A stretch of 64,000 bases of DNA, taken from the NCBI RefSeq assembly GCF_900099895.1, contig NZ_FNDY01000008.1:1-64000 (forward strand), given 5' to 3'. The notes beneath the pieces are model-generated. The model was not told where the DNA came from and made no database searches. It saw only the letters and a program-made list of their open reading frames with translations. The translations under genes and the position numbers were made by a program. This document shows, in pieces, positions 37,188 to 45,200 of this stretch. The DNA is from Paenibacillus naphthalenovorans. GTDB taxonomy: Bacteria; Bacillota; Bacilli; Paenibacillales; NBRC-103111. The stretch's first letter is position 1. Each line of letters starts with the position of its first letter.

Positions 37188-37619
37188 TTATAATATTTCT
37201 TCCCTGCTTAATATCTGTTTGAAAATGCGGGTTAAATGACGGACATCCTCTTCGGGTAAATCCCCGAAATAAGCCTCGACCACTCTCTTCTTATGAGCTC
37301 TCAAGGCTTCGATGACTTCCCGGCCTTTATCCGTAATCTCCATCATGACAACCCTGCGGTCTTCCTCCGACCGGGTTCTTTTGGCAAAGCCTCCGGCAAT
37401 CAGTTTGTCGGATAACGTTGTAACGGCACCGGAAGTAATCCACAGCGCCTCGGCGATTTGGGACACCTTGAGCGGCCCGTCGCTATTCAATTTTTCCAAA
37501 ATAATCGCTTGGGAAGCCGATACACCCTGTTCTTCAAATCGGGACCAGCTTGTTCTTATCCTGCGAAATAATTGTCTGAATGTTTCTTCCAACTCATATA
37601 AGTCTTGACGGCTTGTCAT
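37188..37619 (-). CDS. MarR-family transcriptional regulator
   Basis: The protein has 143 residues with the ATG at 37619 behind AAGGGGG. The winged helix is typical: GVSASQAIILEKLNSDGPL, QIAEALWITSGAVTTLSDKL and the wing TRSEEDRRVVMMEITDKG. Such dimers usually sense phenolics or redox compounds. The next genes do not reveal a target. The FMN azoreductase 1.5 kb away is a type of gene often under MarR control, but that link is speculation. Confidence 0.9.
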   Translation of the reverse strand: MTSRQDLYELEETFRQLFRRIRTSWSRFEEQGVSASQAIILEKLNSDGPLKVSQIAEALWITSGAVTTLSDKLIAGGFAKRTRSEEDRRVVMMEITDKGREVIEALRAHKKRVVEAYFGDLPEEDVRHLTRIFKQILSREEIL

Positions 37620-37730
37620 GGAATCCCCCTTCATTCACCGGTCTATATAAACTATTGTACCACGAATAGCCTAAATTCCCGAAGCATATGTGCAAGAGAA
37701 TGTAAATGATATGAGGAGGATTTATACATA

Positions 37731-37958
37731 ATGAACCAACCGCATGTCGTCCAGCCTCAGCCGGTATTTCAGGTAGACCCGTTCGTCGTCCAAGCGCTTC
37801 GAGCTGTCCTCGGCAAAAAGCTGGTGGTTGAGACGATCAGGGGGAGTGTTTCCGGAGACTTGAGGGATGTAAAGCCGGATCATGTCGTGGTGCAGCAAGC
37901 TGACGGAAAGCCGGTTTATGTCCGAATTTTCCAAATCGTCTGGAGCATGCCGGTATGA
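37731..37958 (+). CDS. Small DUF2642-like protein
   Basis: The protein has 75 residues with the ATG at 37731 behind GAGGAGG. The Sm-like or SH3-like beta pattern LRAVLGKKLVVETIRGSVSG, DVKPDHVVVQ and YVRIFQIVWSMP matches small Bacillales proteins of the DUF2642 group, several of which are associated with spores or coats. It has an N-terminal Gln/Pro stretch. No enzyme motif. A terminator follows immediately. Confidence 0.65.
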   Translation: MNQPHVVQPQPVFQVDPFVVQALRAVLGKKLVVETIRGSVSGDLRDVKPDHVVVQQADGKPVYVRIFQIVWSMPV

Positions 37959-37970
37959 ATCTGTCCATTC

Positions 37971-38012
37971 AAACACAAACCGTTTGCGTGAAACATGCGA
38001 ACGGTTTTTGTA
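37971..38012 (+). terminator. Terminator
   Basis: AAACCGTTTGC and GCGAACGGTTT form a stem (one mismatch) around TGAAACA and TTTT follows. Confidence 0.85.
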
Positions 38013-38156
38013 ATGCGATGATGATCATCGACATTGTCCCCAAACTAATGACAGTTTCAAGACAATCGGAGAAGGCTGGTTGTATGGCCAACGTTTTCAT
38101 GGTAATCTTGTGGTTGAAGCGCTGCATGTTAGGTCAACTTTGGGGAGTGAATCGCC

Positions 38157-38474
38157 TTGACATATGACTCCATATATTGGCTCATCCTGGGGGCCGGGTG
38201 TATTTTGACAGGTCTGGTAGGAATCGGCTCCATGATCAAAACCGGGAAGCTTCTTTGGTCTTTTTTGGCGGGAACTGCGGTTAACATGATCATTACATTT
38301 CCTGCCTGCTGGTGGTGGGCGTCGGTGTTTGCAGGACCGGATCACCATTTTTCACGCATGTTCGGCTTGTTCGGATTATTGATTTCGTTTGTAAACAACG
38401 AAGTGCTGCTGTTTTTCGCCCAATTCGTCATGAAAAAGAAAACGGGCGGAGAGCCTGCGTCCACCAAAGGATGA
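38157..38474 (+). CDS. Small polytopic membrane protein
   Basis: The protein has 105 residues with a TTG start at 38157 behind GGGGAG. It has three predicted helices: YWLILGAGCILTGLVGIGSM, LLWSFLAGTAVNMIITFPA and MFGLFGLLISFVNNEVLLFF. The C-terminus is basic. It is not recognised. The 180 bp before it contain only weak ORFs. Confidence 0.55.
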   Translation: MTYDSIYWLILGAGCILTGLVGIGSMIKTGKLLWSFLAGTAVNMIITFPACWWWASVFAGPDHHFSRMFGLFGLLISFVNNEVLLFFAQFVMKKKTGGEPASTKG

Positions 38475-38580
38475 CTTTCCCGGCTGTTTTGTAACAAAAC
38501 TGTAATCTGTCTTTTATTTGATATTAATGTTGCCGGTCTATAATAAATATCGACCCCCTTTTTAATATATATCCCTTGAC

Positions 38581-38618
38581 GGCCTGTAATCCAAACGATT
38601 ACGGGTTATTTTTTTGCG
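38581..38618 (+). terminator. Terminator
   Basis: CCTGTAATC and GATTACGGG close a 5-nt loop, followed by TTA and seven T residues. Confidence 0.8.
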
Positions 38619-38627
38619 CATAGGATA

Positions 38628-38668
38628 AAAAAGGCTCCGCGGCTCGGCGTACCGGACCGGGAGTCTTT
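38628..38668 (-). terminator. Terminator of the azoreductase gene
   Basis: On the minus strand GACTCCC and GGAGCC-type arms with a GC-rich interior are followed by TTTTTT. The internal pairing is imperfect. Confidence 0.6.
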
Positions 38669-38682
38669 TCGTTTGCGTATCC

Positions 38683-39309
38683 TTAGAAGGAAGCAGCCAG
38701 CTTGGAAGCTTGGTTCAGTCCTTCTTCCACGATGGATTGTGCGCGATCTGGGAATTGATTGTGTCCTTCGATAACCGTTACTTCAATATCTTTGATTCCG
38801 AAGAAGCCCATGATGGTTTTGACGTAATTAAGCGACATTTCCAATTGAGCCGCCGGACCTTCAGAGTAAACGCCGCCGCGAGCGTTAAGCAGGACTACCT
38901 TTTTGTCGCCGGCAAGTCCTACAGGGCCTTCAGCGGTATATTTGAACGTTTTACCTGCTTGGCAGAGGTATGTCAGGTATGTGATCAGCTGTGCAGGGAC
39001 AGTGAAGTTCCACAATGGAAAAGCAATAACCACTTTATCAGCAGCCAGGAATTGGTTCAGATAGCGGTTAACGATGTCGGTCGCTTGCTTTTCTTCGGCA
39101 GTCAGCTCTATACCGTTAGCAAGCTTGTACATACCGGTCATGGAAGTGGAGTCGTAATAAGGAAGATTTTCCGCGAACAGGTCCAGCTCCGTAATTTGAT
39201 CCGCCGGATGGGATTTTTTATAGCTCTCCAAAAAAGTATTGTACAGCTTTACGCTGATCGCCTGATCGGCAGGGCGGTCGTTCGCTTTGATAAATAATAC
39301 ATTAGACAT
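38683..39309 (-). CDS. azoR: FMN-dependent NADH-azoreductase
   Basis: The protein has 208 residues, usual AzoR length. Features are VLFIKANDRPADQAIS (FMN phosphate loop), FPLWNFTVPAQLITYLTYLC and NARGGVYSEGPA. AzoR enzymes reduce quinones and azo compounds and protect against thiol-reactive electrophiles. The gene is preceded by AGGAGG and a promoter region with repeated CTTAC motifs that could be bound by a MarR- or HxlR-type sensor. Confidence 0.94.
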   Translation of the reverse strand: MSNVLFIKANDRPADQAISVKLYNTFLESYKKSHPADQITELDLFAENLPYYDSTSMTGMYKLANGIELTAEEKQATDIVNRYLNQFLAADKVVIAFPLWNFTVPAQLITYLTYLCQAGKTFKYTAEGPVGLAGDKKVVLLNARGGVYSEGPAAQLEMSLNYVKTIMGFFGIKDIEVTVIEGHNQFPDRAQSIVEEGLNQASKLAASF

Positions 39310-39349
39310 GATGCAGCCTCCTTTAGTATGAAGAAATTAAATGTTCAAC

Positions 39350-39405
39350 AACTTACTTAACGTAAGTATAATAAACCATGTCACTTACTAAAGTCAAGCG
39401 AATTA
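39350..39405 (-). promoter_or_regulatory. azoR promoter with repeated CTTAC/GTAAG elements
   Basis: On the minus strand TTGACT is followed 18 nt later by TATTAT. The palindrome ACTTACTTAACGTAAGT lies downstream of the -10 region and a further CTTAC lies in the spacer. The arrangement suggests repressor binding at two sites. Confidence 0.5.
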
Positions 39406-39438
39406 TTTATATATAGCTCTTTGCCTCAAACCGGCTCC

Positions 39439-39696
39439 TTACTCTGCATCTTTGGTCAAAAATGTTCTTTCATTGGCATCCCAGCGAAAATTGGCAATGA
39501 AGAATCCGACGATACTAAACACCACGAGACGAATTGTAAACCATGATCCGTTGAAAGACTGTTGGGAGAACCATTCGACAGCCGTAAAGAGAAAGGTCAG
39601 CAGCAGTCCCCAGGTCACTACTCCGTAATACATTACATATTTCGCTTTTCCCATTTGCCTTGTTTTCCGCCATTTGCCGGCTTGTGCTTTATTCAT
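39439..39696 (-). CDS. Small membrane protein
   Basis: The protein has 85 residues starting MNKAQAGKWRKTRQ at 39696, preceded by AGGAGGACCGAAGGA. An alternative upstream start (39741) would add 15 residues. A basic N-terminus leads to two TM helices (YYGVVTWGLLLTFLFTAVEWF and FTIRLVVFSIVGFFIANF). The family is not recognised. Similar two-helix proteins are common in Bacillales. Confidence 0.55.
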   Translation of the reverse strand: MNKAQAGKWRKTRQMGKAKYVMYYGVVTWGLLLTFLFTAVEWFSQQSFNGSWFTIRLVVFSIVGFFIANFRWDANERTFLTKDAE

Positions 39697-39968
39697 ATTC
39701 CTTCGGTCCTCCTGATCGGCTTGCCTTATAAGCTCATCCATTCGCGACCCATTCACCGAATTCCTGCATGTTCAGAGAACGTTCACAGGTAAGCCGGGTA
39801 ATTTTAAAATGTTTTGCCGTTTCTTTTATCATTATTCCATATCATGCTTATACTGCAAAATAAAGGGTTTTGGGATGGCGGATCGCGCCAGCGTTCGTGT
39901 ATTGTTCACTTTACAGCAAAATATGGTACAATCGGCTAAAATGATATGAAGGCAGGAAGTGATGAAGA

Positions 39969-40634
39969 ATGGGCAAATTATTGATTTTTTCCTTGTTGTG
40001 GTGGGTTCTGGGCAATCCTTTTGTGGCCATTATTGTGGTTATCATCCTTTTTTATTTGCTGGATCGCCGCTTTATTGGAATGACACCGAGCGTGCTCAAG
40101 CCTCTCAAGAGATCGCGGCGCTTGTCGAAGCTTAAAGAGGAGCTTCGCCTGAGTCCGCACCATACATCGACCAAGCTGGATATTGCCAGAATCTATATGG
40201 AACAAAAAAAATACGCTGCTGCGCTTGAACTGCTGGATCAGGTAGGCGAGGTCATGGAGGATTCTGCGGATGTGCTGAGCGAGAAGGGAATCTGCAAACT
40301 GAAGCTCGGAGCGGTGGAAGAAGGAGAGCGTTTGATCCTGCAGGCGGTGCAGCTGAATCCCAGGGTAAAATACGGCGATCCTTATCTTAAACTGGGCGAA
40401 GCCTTCGCGGATACGGATGCAAAGAAAGCGATTGGATATCTGGAACGGTTCCGTGAGGTGAATTCCTCCTCTTGCGAAGCGTACTATTTGCTAGGTCAAT
40501 TATACCGCAAGTTAGGCAGAGAAGAAGAAGCCCGCCGGTCGTTCCGCGAGGCGGTAGAACTGTACCGGGGGCTTCCGAAATACAAACGGCGCCATGAACG
40601 CCGTTGGGCGCTGCTTGCCCGTTTGAAATCATAA
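39969..40634 (+). CDS. Membrane-anchored TPR-repeat protein
   Basis: The protein has 221 residues. An N-terminal TM segment (LLIFSLLWWVLGNPFVAIIVVIILFY) is followed by a basic stop-transfer region. Tetratricopeptide-like repeats run from about residue 60: LDIARIYMEQKKYAAALELL, GICKLKLGAVEEGERLILQA and YYLLGQLYRKLGREEEARRS. It probably acts as a cytoplasmic protein-interaction platform at the membrane. Its last codons overlap the 3' end of the convergent thiO gene. Confidence 0.85.
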   Translation: MGKLLIFSLLWWVLGNPFVAIIVVIILFYLLDRRFIGMTPSVLKPLKRSRRLSKLKEELRLSPHHTSTKLDIARIYMEQKKYAAALELLDQVGEVMEDSADVLSEKGICKLKLGAVEEGERLILQAVQLNPRVKYGDPYLKLGEAFADTDAKKAIGYLERFREVNSSSCEAYYLLGQLYRKLGREEEARRSFREAVELYRGLPKYKRRHERRWALLARLKS

Positions 40635-41786
40635 TGATGCCGTTGCTTTTGCGGAATCTCTCATTGGCGAGAAGGGCTTGAGATCCTCAAGAGGCTTGTC
40701 TCCTGCCGCGATCTGAGCAACAATTCTGCCAGTGACCGGAGCAAGCAGAATCCCGTTTCTATAATGACCTGTGGCGAAAATCAATCCGGGAAGCTCACTG
40801 GTTTCGCCGAGATACGGCAGCCCGTCACGTGTCCCGGGGCGCAGACCTGCCCAGGAGCTTATAAATTCGGCCTCTTCTATTCGCGGCAGCAGCGCGGCCG
40901 CTTTGCCGTGAAGCTCGGCTATGGCCTTTACGGTGACTTGCTTATCGAAACCGGCTTCCGCTTGCGTCGCTCCGATGATATAGCTGCCGTCCAGCTTCGG
41001 TACGATATAGCAGCCATGAGTAAATACGGTTGAACGGATGATCGGAGCTCCCGTTTTGACCGATATGCATTGTCCCTTTACGGGGAACATATCAAGCTTG
41101 ATGCCCAGCGGCCCGGTCAATGCCGGACTCCAGGCTCCGGAAGCAAGCACGACGATGTCGGCATACAGGGGGCCCTCCGAGGTTTGAACGCCGCAGATGC
41201 GTCCGGTGCCGGGCTCCGTCAGCAGCTTGAATACGGGCGTCCATTCGCGGATGCGGCAGCCTTGCCGTACAATGGCTGCGCCAAGTGATTTGGCGAGCCA
41301 GACCGGATGGACCTGGTGATCGGCGTGAAAATGTAATCCTCCCCGCACTTCAGCGGAAAGCTCTGGCTCTATCCGCCGCATGTCCTCCGGCTTCATCCAG
41401 TCGGCGTTCTGAATCCACGACAGACGGCTGCGAAGCTCAAGCTCGTCTTCTTCCGTCAGGGCGGCGCGAAGTATTCCCTTACCGATGTATTGTGCCGTTA
41501 CGCCGCCGATCTGCTCAAGCTCATCGATCCAGGCTTTATATATCTCCTGGCTTTGGCGGCAAAGCTCGTAGAACGGACCGGGCTGATGTATTTCCACCTG
41601 GGCCCCGAGCATACCTGCGGCGGCAGTAGACGCTTCCTGATGAATAGCCCCTTTGTCGAGAAGGGTGCAGGCATAACCGGCCTTGGACAGTTCGAAGGCC
41701 GCTGCACAGCCGATGACGCCTCCTCCGATAATGATTGCGGTGGGGGCCGATGTCCTGCCGCCGGTTTGTTGTGCTGCCGTGCTCAT
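40629..41786 (-). CDS. thiO: Glycine oxidase ThiO
   Basis: The protein has 385 residues. The FAD site is IIGGGVIGCAAAFELSKAGY; downstream are AASTAAAGMLGAQVE and a C-terminal GHYRNGILLAPVTG, typical of ThiO. It oxidises glycine to iminoglycine for the thiazole moiety of thiamine. It overlaps tenI by 4 bp (ATGA). The remaining thiazole genes (thiS, thiG, thiF) are not in the window. The ATG follows AAGGAGAGG. Confidence 0.93.
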   Translation of the reverse strand: MSTAAQQTGGRTSAPTAIIIGGGVIGCAAAFELSKAGYACTLLDKGAIHQEASTAAAGMLGAQVEIHQPGPFYELCRQSQEIYKAWIDELEQIGGVTAQYIGKGILRAALTEEDELELRSRLSWIQNADWMKPEDMRRIEPELSAEVRGGLHFHADHQVHPVWLAKSLGAAIVRQGCRIREWTPVFKLLTEPGTGRICGVQTSEGPLYADIVVLASGAWSPALTGPLGIKLDMFPVKGQCISVKTGAPIIRSTVFTHGCYIVPKLDGSYIIGATQAEAGFDKQVTVKAIAELHGKAAALLPRIEEAEFISSWAGLRPGTRDGLPYLGETSELPGLIFATGHYRNGILLAPVTGRIVAQIAAGDKPLEDLKPFSPMRDSAKATASL

Positions 41787-42427
41787 GTAAATCCTCTCCT
41801 TGGTTTGTGCTTGGTCCGATCAAGCGCCTCACGGTAAGCGTATACTTGTCCGACAGGGTCAGAGTGCAGCAGGACGGAAGACAGTACAGCTACGCCTGCG
41901 GCACCGGTGGACAGAACGTCGTCCACGGTCTGCGGCTCGATGCCTCCGATGGCGATGACCGGCACGTTTGCGGCAATCACAGTTTGTCTCAGGACGGCAA
42001 TGCCTTTAGGGGGGATTCCCGGCTTCGAGCCCGTAGGGTAGACATGGCCGAAGATGACGTAATCCGCGCCTTGGAGGGATGCTTCCGCCGCTTCATTGGC
42101 AGAATGCACAGAACAGCCGATAGTCATGCCTGTCGGGGCGATAGCCCGTGCCTCTGCAGGCGACAGACTGTTCCCAGTGAGCTGCACCCCGTCCGCCGAG
42201 GCTGCAAGCGCAGCGTCCATACGGTCGTTCAGCACTACCTTTGTTTGAGGGAGCAGGGGCTTCAGCATCGCGTGCCATTGCACAAGCTCGTGTGCGCTCC
42301 GGTGCTTCTCGCGTATATGCAGCACATCGATGAACGACACAGGGCACCGCTTCAGAATCGCGGCAACCTCTTCGAGCTCTTGCCGTCCCGTGGTGATGAT
42401 GTGCAGCGCATGCAGTCTACTGATCAT
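41783..42427 (-). CDS. tenI: TenI/ThiE-family thiamine protein
   Basis: The protein has 214 residues from the ATG at 42427 (MISRLHALHIITTGRQ), preceded by AAGGAAAGGG. Features of the ThiE-like TIM barrel are LNDRMDAALAASADGVQLTG, YVIFGHVYPTGSKPG and VIAIGGIEPQTVDDVLSTGA. The phosphate loop is kept but the pyrophosphate-binding set of ThiE is weaker. TenI is a thiazole tautomerase, which fits the coupled thiO. A ThiE-like role is the alternative. It is divergent from thiD. Confidence 0.88.
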   Translation of the reverse strand: MISRLHALHIITTGRQELEEVAAILKRCPVSFIDVLHIREKHRSAHELVQWHAMLKPLLPQTKVVLNDRMDAALAASADGVQLTGNSLSPAEARAIAPTGMTIGCSVHSANEAAEASLQGADYVIFGHVYPTGSKPGIPPKGIAVLRQTVIAANVPVIAIGGIEPQTVDDVLSTGAAGVAVLSSVLLHSDPVGQVYAYREALDRTKHKPRRGFT

Positions 42428-42647
42428 CAAAGATCGGACCCTTTCCTTAACTCTTTCGTTAACTTCATCATAACGCTTTCGCTTTGACGGCGTCAAAGCG
42501 TTTATTCCAGTTGTCATAAAATGATCACCAAACGAAACAACCCCGTCCCCCCGGGCTTCTTGACGGTAAACCGACGGAAGACTAAACTTAAACTGAGGTA
42601 AATTCTAGACACTGCGTATTATCTTATTGAATAAGGAGATTGTAGGA

Positions 42648-43466
42648 ATGGTCATATCTAAAGCTCTGACCATCGCCGGTTCGGATAGCGGCGGCGGTGC
42701 GGGGATTCAAGCCGATCTCAAAACGTTTCAAATGCTGGACGTGTTCGGAATGTCCGCCATCACGGCCGTCACGGCACAGAATACATTGGGTGTGCATGGA
42801 ATATACGATATCCCGCTCGAAGGCATCGAAAAGCAGATTCAGGCGGTCTTATCGGATCTCGGAGCCGATGCGGCCAAAACAGGCATGCTTTCGCAGCCGG
42901 AGGTCATTGAGCTTGTGGCGGACTGTATTCGTAAAGCCGGTCTGCGGCGGCTGGTGGTAGATCCTGTGATGGTTTCCAAAGGCGGTGCCCGCCTCCTTGC
43001 CGAGAACGCCCAGGACGCGCTGCGGCAAAAGCTGCTGCCGCTGGCAGCCGTCGTAACGCCGAATATTCCGGAAGCGGAGGTCATCACGGGGATGACCGTG
43101 TCGTCGCTGGAGGACATGAAGCAGGCGGCTGTACGTATAGTGAAGGAGTTTGGCGCTTCGGCAGCCATCGTGAAGGGCGGTCATCGCAGCGGCGATCCTA
43201 CCGATGTGCTCTATGACGGAGAAAGCTTCCACCTGCTGACGGGGGAACGTTATGAGACGCGCCATACGCACGGGACAGGCTGCACCTTCTCCGCAGCGAT
43301 ATGTGCCGAGCTTGCAAAAGGGAAGCCGCTCCTGGAAGCCGCGCATACGGCCAAGCGCTTCATTACGCTGGCGATCCGCCATGAACTGGGGATTGGCGGA
43401 GGACACGGACCGACGAATCATTGGGCCTATTCGCGCGAAGGTGCGCCCTCCAGGGAGAACGAATAA
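42648..43466 (+). CDS. thiD: Hydroxymethylpyrimidine kinase/phosphomethylpyrimidine kinase
   Basis: The protein has 272 residues with the ATG at 42648 behind AAGGAG. ThiD motifs are ALTIAGSDSGGGAGIQADLK, VVDPVMVSKGGARLL, VTPNIPEAEVI and the anion-hole THGTGCTFSAAI. It phosphorylates HMP twice in thiamine synthesis (members may also act on pyridoxine). It is divergent from the thiO-tenI pair; no TPP riboswitch is visible in the 220-bp intergenic region. Confidence 0.94.
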   Translation: MVISKALTIAGSDSGGGAGIQADLKTFQMLDVFGMSAITAVTAQNTLGVHGIYDIPLEGIEKQIQAVLSDLGADAAKTGMLSQPEVIELVADCIRKAGLRRLVVDPVMVSKGGARLLAENAQDALRQKLLPLAAVVTPNIPEAEVITGMTVSSLEDMKQAAVRIVKEFGASAAIVKGGHRSGDPTDVLYDGESFHLLTGERYETRHTHGTGCTFSAAICAELAKGKPLLEAAHTAKRFITLAIRHELGIGGGHGPTNHWAYSREGAPSRENE

Positions 43467-43468
43467 AG

Positions 43469-43576
43469 ATGAGCTACGAATATTTGATGCAGGCCGTCGT
43501 GCTTATCGTTCTGTTGTTTGTTTCATTCCCTGCAATCCTGATATGGTCTAAACGGAGAAATAAGAAACGGAGATAA
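43469..43576 (+). CDS. Small single-pass membrane peptide (35 residues)
   Basis: The ATG at 43469 lies 2 bp after the thiD stop, with AGGGAG about 12 nt upstream. The sequence is MSYEYLMQAVVLIVLLFVSF then PAILIWSKRRNKKRR: one TM helix with a strongly basic cytoplasmic tail. The gene ends 4 bp before the next start, so it lies inside a thiD-DUF86 operon. The function is unknown. Confidence 0.55.
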   Translation: MSYEYLMQAVVLIVLLFVSFPAILIWSKRRNKKRR

Positions 43577-43580
43577 CCAC

Positions 43581-44030
43581 ATGTATTATGTCAACCAGGA
43601 ACAAATCGATCTGCGCTTGTCATTTGTGCCTACGCTGCTGCAGGCTTGCACCGAATTAAGAGAAGCCTGGCCGGAAGATGTACAGGGGGAGGCTAAGGAA
43701 AAACCGCTTCTCCTTCATTTTGCCCAAGAGCGGACGCTTCATCTGGCTATCGAGACGGTAACGGATGTAGGCAGTCTGCTCATTGATGCGTTTATGATGC
43801 GCGATGCAAGCAGCTACGAGGACATTATCGACATTTTAGGCGATGAAGGCGTCTTTGACCAGGACACGGCTGCAACGCTAAAGGAGCTGGTTCTGCTGCG
43901 CCGACCGTTAACACAGGATTACACTGCGGTCAGGCACAAAGGATTGCATCCCATGATCGGCAGGCTCCCGGCAGCACTCGAAGCATTCGCCGAAGCGGTT
44001 CCGGCTTTCATTCGTAAGGAAATGCTGTAG
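43581..44030 (+). CDS. DUF86/HepT-like helical protein with altered catalytic motif
   Basis: The protein has 149 residues with a four-helix HepT-like (HEPN) pattern: YYVNQEQIDLRLSFVPTLLQ, ERTLHLAIETVTDVGSLLID, and RRPLTQDYTAVRHKGL at the position of the HEPN RNase motif RxxxxHxY. Here the motif reads R-RPLT-Q-D-Y, so Gln replaces the catalytic His. No MntA-like nucleotidyltransferase antitoxin is adjacent. It is therefore probably not an active toxin. It is likely co-transcribed with thiD and the 35-residue membrane peptide. Confidence 0.78.
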   Translation: MYYVNQEQIDLRLSFVPTLLQACTELREAWPEDVQGEAKEKPLLLHFAQERTLHLAIETVTDVGSLLIDAFMMRDASSYEDIIDILGDEGVFDQDTAATLKELVLLRRPLTQDYTAVRHKGLHPMIGRLPAALEAFAEAVPAFIRKEML

Positions 44031-44231
44031 GCGGTGCTGCAACGGGTAAAAGACGTGAATCCTGTTCTGTAAATCCGTTCTCGTTTTTCATATCCGGTTC
44101 TTATAACTTTGAGCACATTCATTTACTTATGGATTATTTTCGTTTACAATGTGTTGTATTCAGACGGCGACATAACCCGGCAGCGGCATGAACAAGCGGC
44201 GCTCGGCTAACAAGAAGGACGGTGAGACCGG

Positions 44232-44867
44232 ATGAACCACGGGGCGGACGTATCCACGAGAAAAATGATTTTAACCATGCTTAAAACCAAGGGACCGCTG
44301 AGCGTCAGCGAGATAACCAGAGAGCTGGGCATTACGGAAATGGCCGTACGGCGTCATTTGAACACGCTGGAACGAGATAACCTCATCGCATCGGAGCTGG
44401 TTCGGCAAGCGATGGGAAGACCCATGAATCAGTATTCGCTGACAGAGCATGCAGAAGACTTGTTTCCGAAGAAGTACCAGCATCTCACGTTGGATTTGTT
44501 GGAAGAGCTGGAATCCGCTTTGGGGGAAGATAAGGTGAACCTGCTGTTCGAACGCCGGAAGCAGCGCCTGATCCGACGATATGAGAATCGGATGGAAGGT
44601 AAATCCCTGGTGGACCGGGTACTGGAGCTCTCGGACATTCAGAATGCGAACGGCTACATGGTGGAGCTGGAACGGAAAGAAGACGGGTCCTTTCTGCTGA
44701 ACGAGCATAATTGCCCCATCTCGCAGGTGGCTAACCAATACAATCATGCGTGCAGTTGTGAGCTGGAGATGTTCAAAAGCTTGCTTGGCAAAGAAGCCAG
44801 AGTGGAGCGAATGGAATGTCTGGCCAAGGGAGGCAGCAAGTGCGCTTACGTTATACAACCTAAATAA
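44232..44867 (+). CDS. SufR-like winged-helix regulator with a cysteine cluster
   Basis: The protein has 211 residues. The N-terminal winged helix (residues 10-75) reads MLKTKGPLSVSEITRELGI, MAVRRHLNTLERDNLI and the GRPMNQYSLTEHAEDLFP wing, as in DeoR/ArsR-type SufR regulators. The C-terminal half contains NCPI, then 12 residues, then CSCE, and later ECLAKGGSKCAY. The Cys-X12-Cys pattern plus a downstream Cys resembles the [4Fe-4S] site of SufR. It may sense iron-sulfur status or redox. Targets are not evident; no suf genes are in the window. Confidence 0.82.
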   Translation: MNHGADVSTRKMILTMLKTKGPLSVSEITRELGITEMAVRRHLNTLERDNLIASELVRQAMGRPMNQYSLTEHAEDLFPKKYQHLTLDLLEELESALGEDKVNLLFERRKQRLIRRYENRMEGKSLVDRVLELSDIQNANGYMVELERKEDGSFLLNEHNCPISQVANQYNHACSCELEMFKSLLGKEARVERMECLAKGGSKCAYVIQPK

Positions 44868-44868
44868 A

Positions 44869-44918
44869 CCATCTTCAGAAACCGTAAACCGTAATACGGC
44901 TGAAGATGGTTTTTTGCT
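44869..44918 (+). terminator. Terminator
   Basis: ACCATCTTCAG and CTGAAGATGGT form an 11-bp perfect stem, followed by TTTTTTG. Confidence 0.92.
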
Positions 44919-44980
44919 ATTTTCATAAAAAGCGGCGGATTAGAAAAAAATAATCCCTATACTGAGGCGGAGGGAAAAGC

Positions 44981-45160
44981 ATGGAGAACGAACAAAAAAG
45001 CCGGCTGGAGCTGCAGTTCGGCAGACAACTGACGGAAGGTGAAGCGGCGGAAATATTAAATGAGCAAATCGTTCATCCGGATGACGAGGAATATGATGAA
45101 GAAATGGATGATGCTGCGCCATCTCTGGCAGCCACCCAAATCTTCAGGAGACATCTGTAA
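44981..45160 (+). CDS. Small acidic protein (59 residues)
   Basis: The ATG at 44981 follows GGCGGAGGG. The product is a charged helix (MENEQKSRLELQFGRQLTEG) followed by an acidic block (PDDEEYDEEMDDAAP) and a short tail. No TM segment, no known motif. It is not recognised; it may be a small regulatory or structural protein. It sits between a terminator and the convergent LCP gene. Confidence 0.45.
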   Translation: MENEQKSRLELQFGRQLTEGEAAEILNEQIVHPDDEEYDEEMDDAAPSLAATQIFRRHL

Positions 45161-45200
45161 TCCGTGTGAACGCTTGATCGTATGGCTGACAGGACCTCCT

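Noticed and set aside
42428-42647. TPP riboswitch between tenI and thiD
   Set aside because: Neither strand shows the conserved CTGAGA / ACCTGATCTGG elements of the thi-box.
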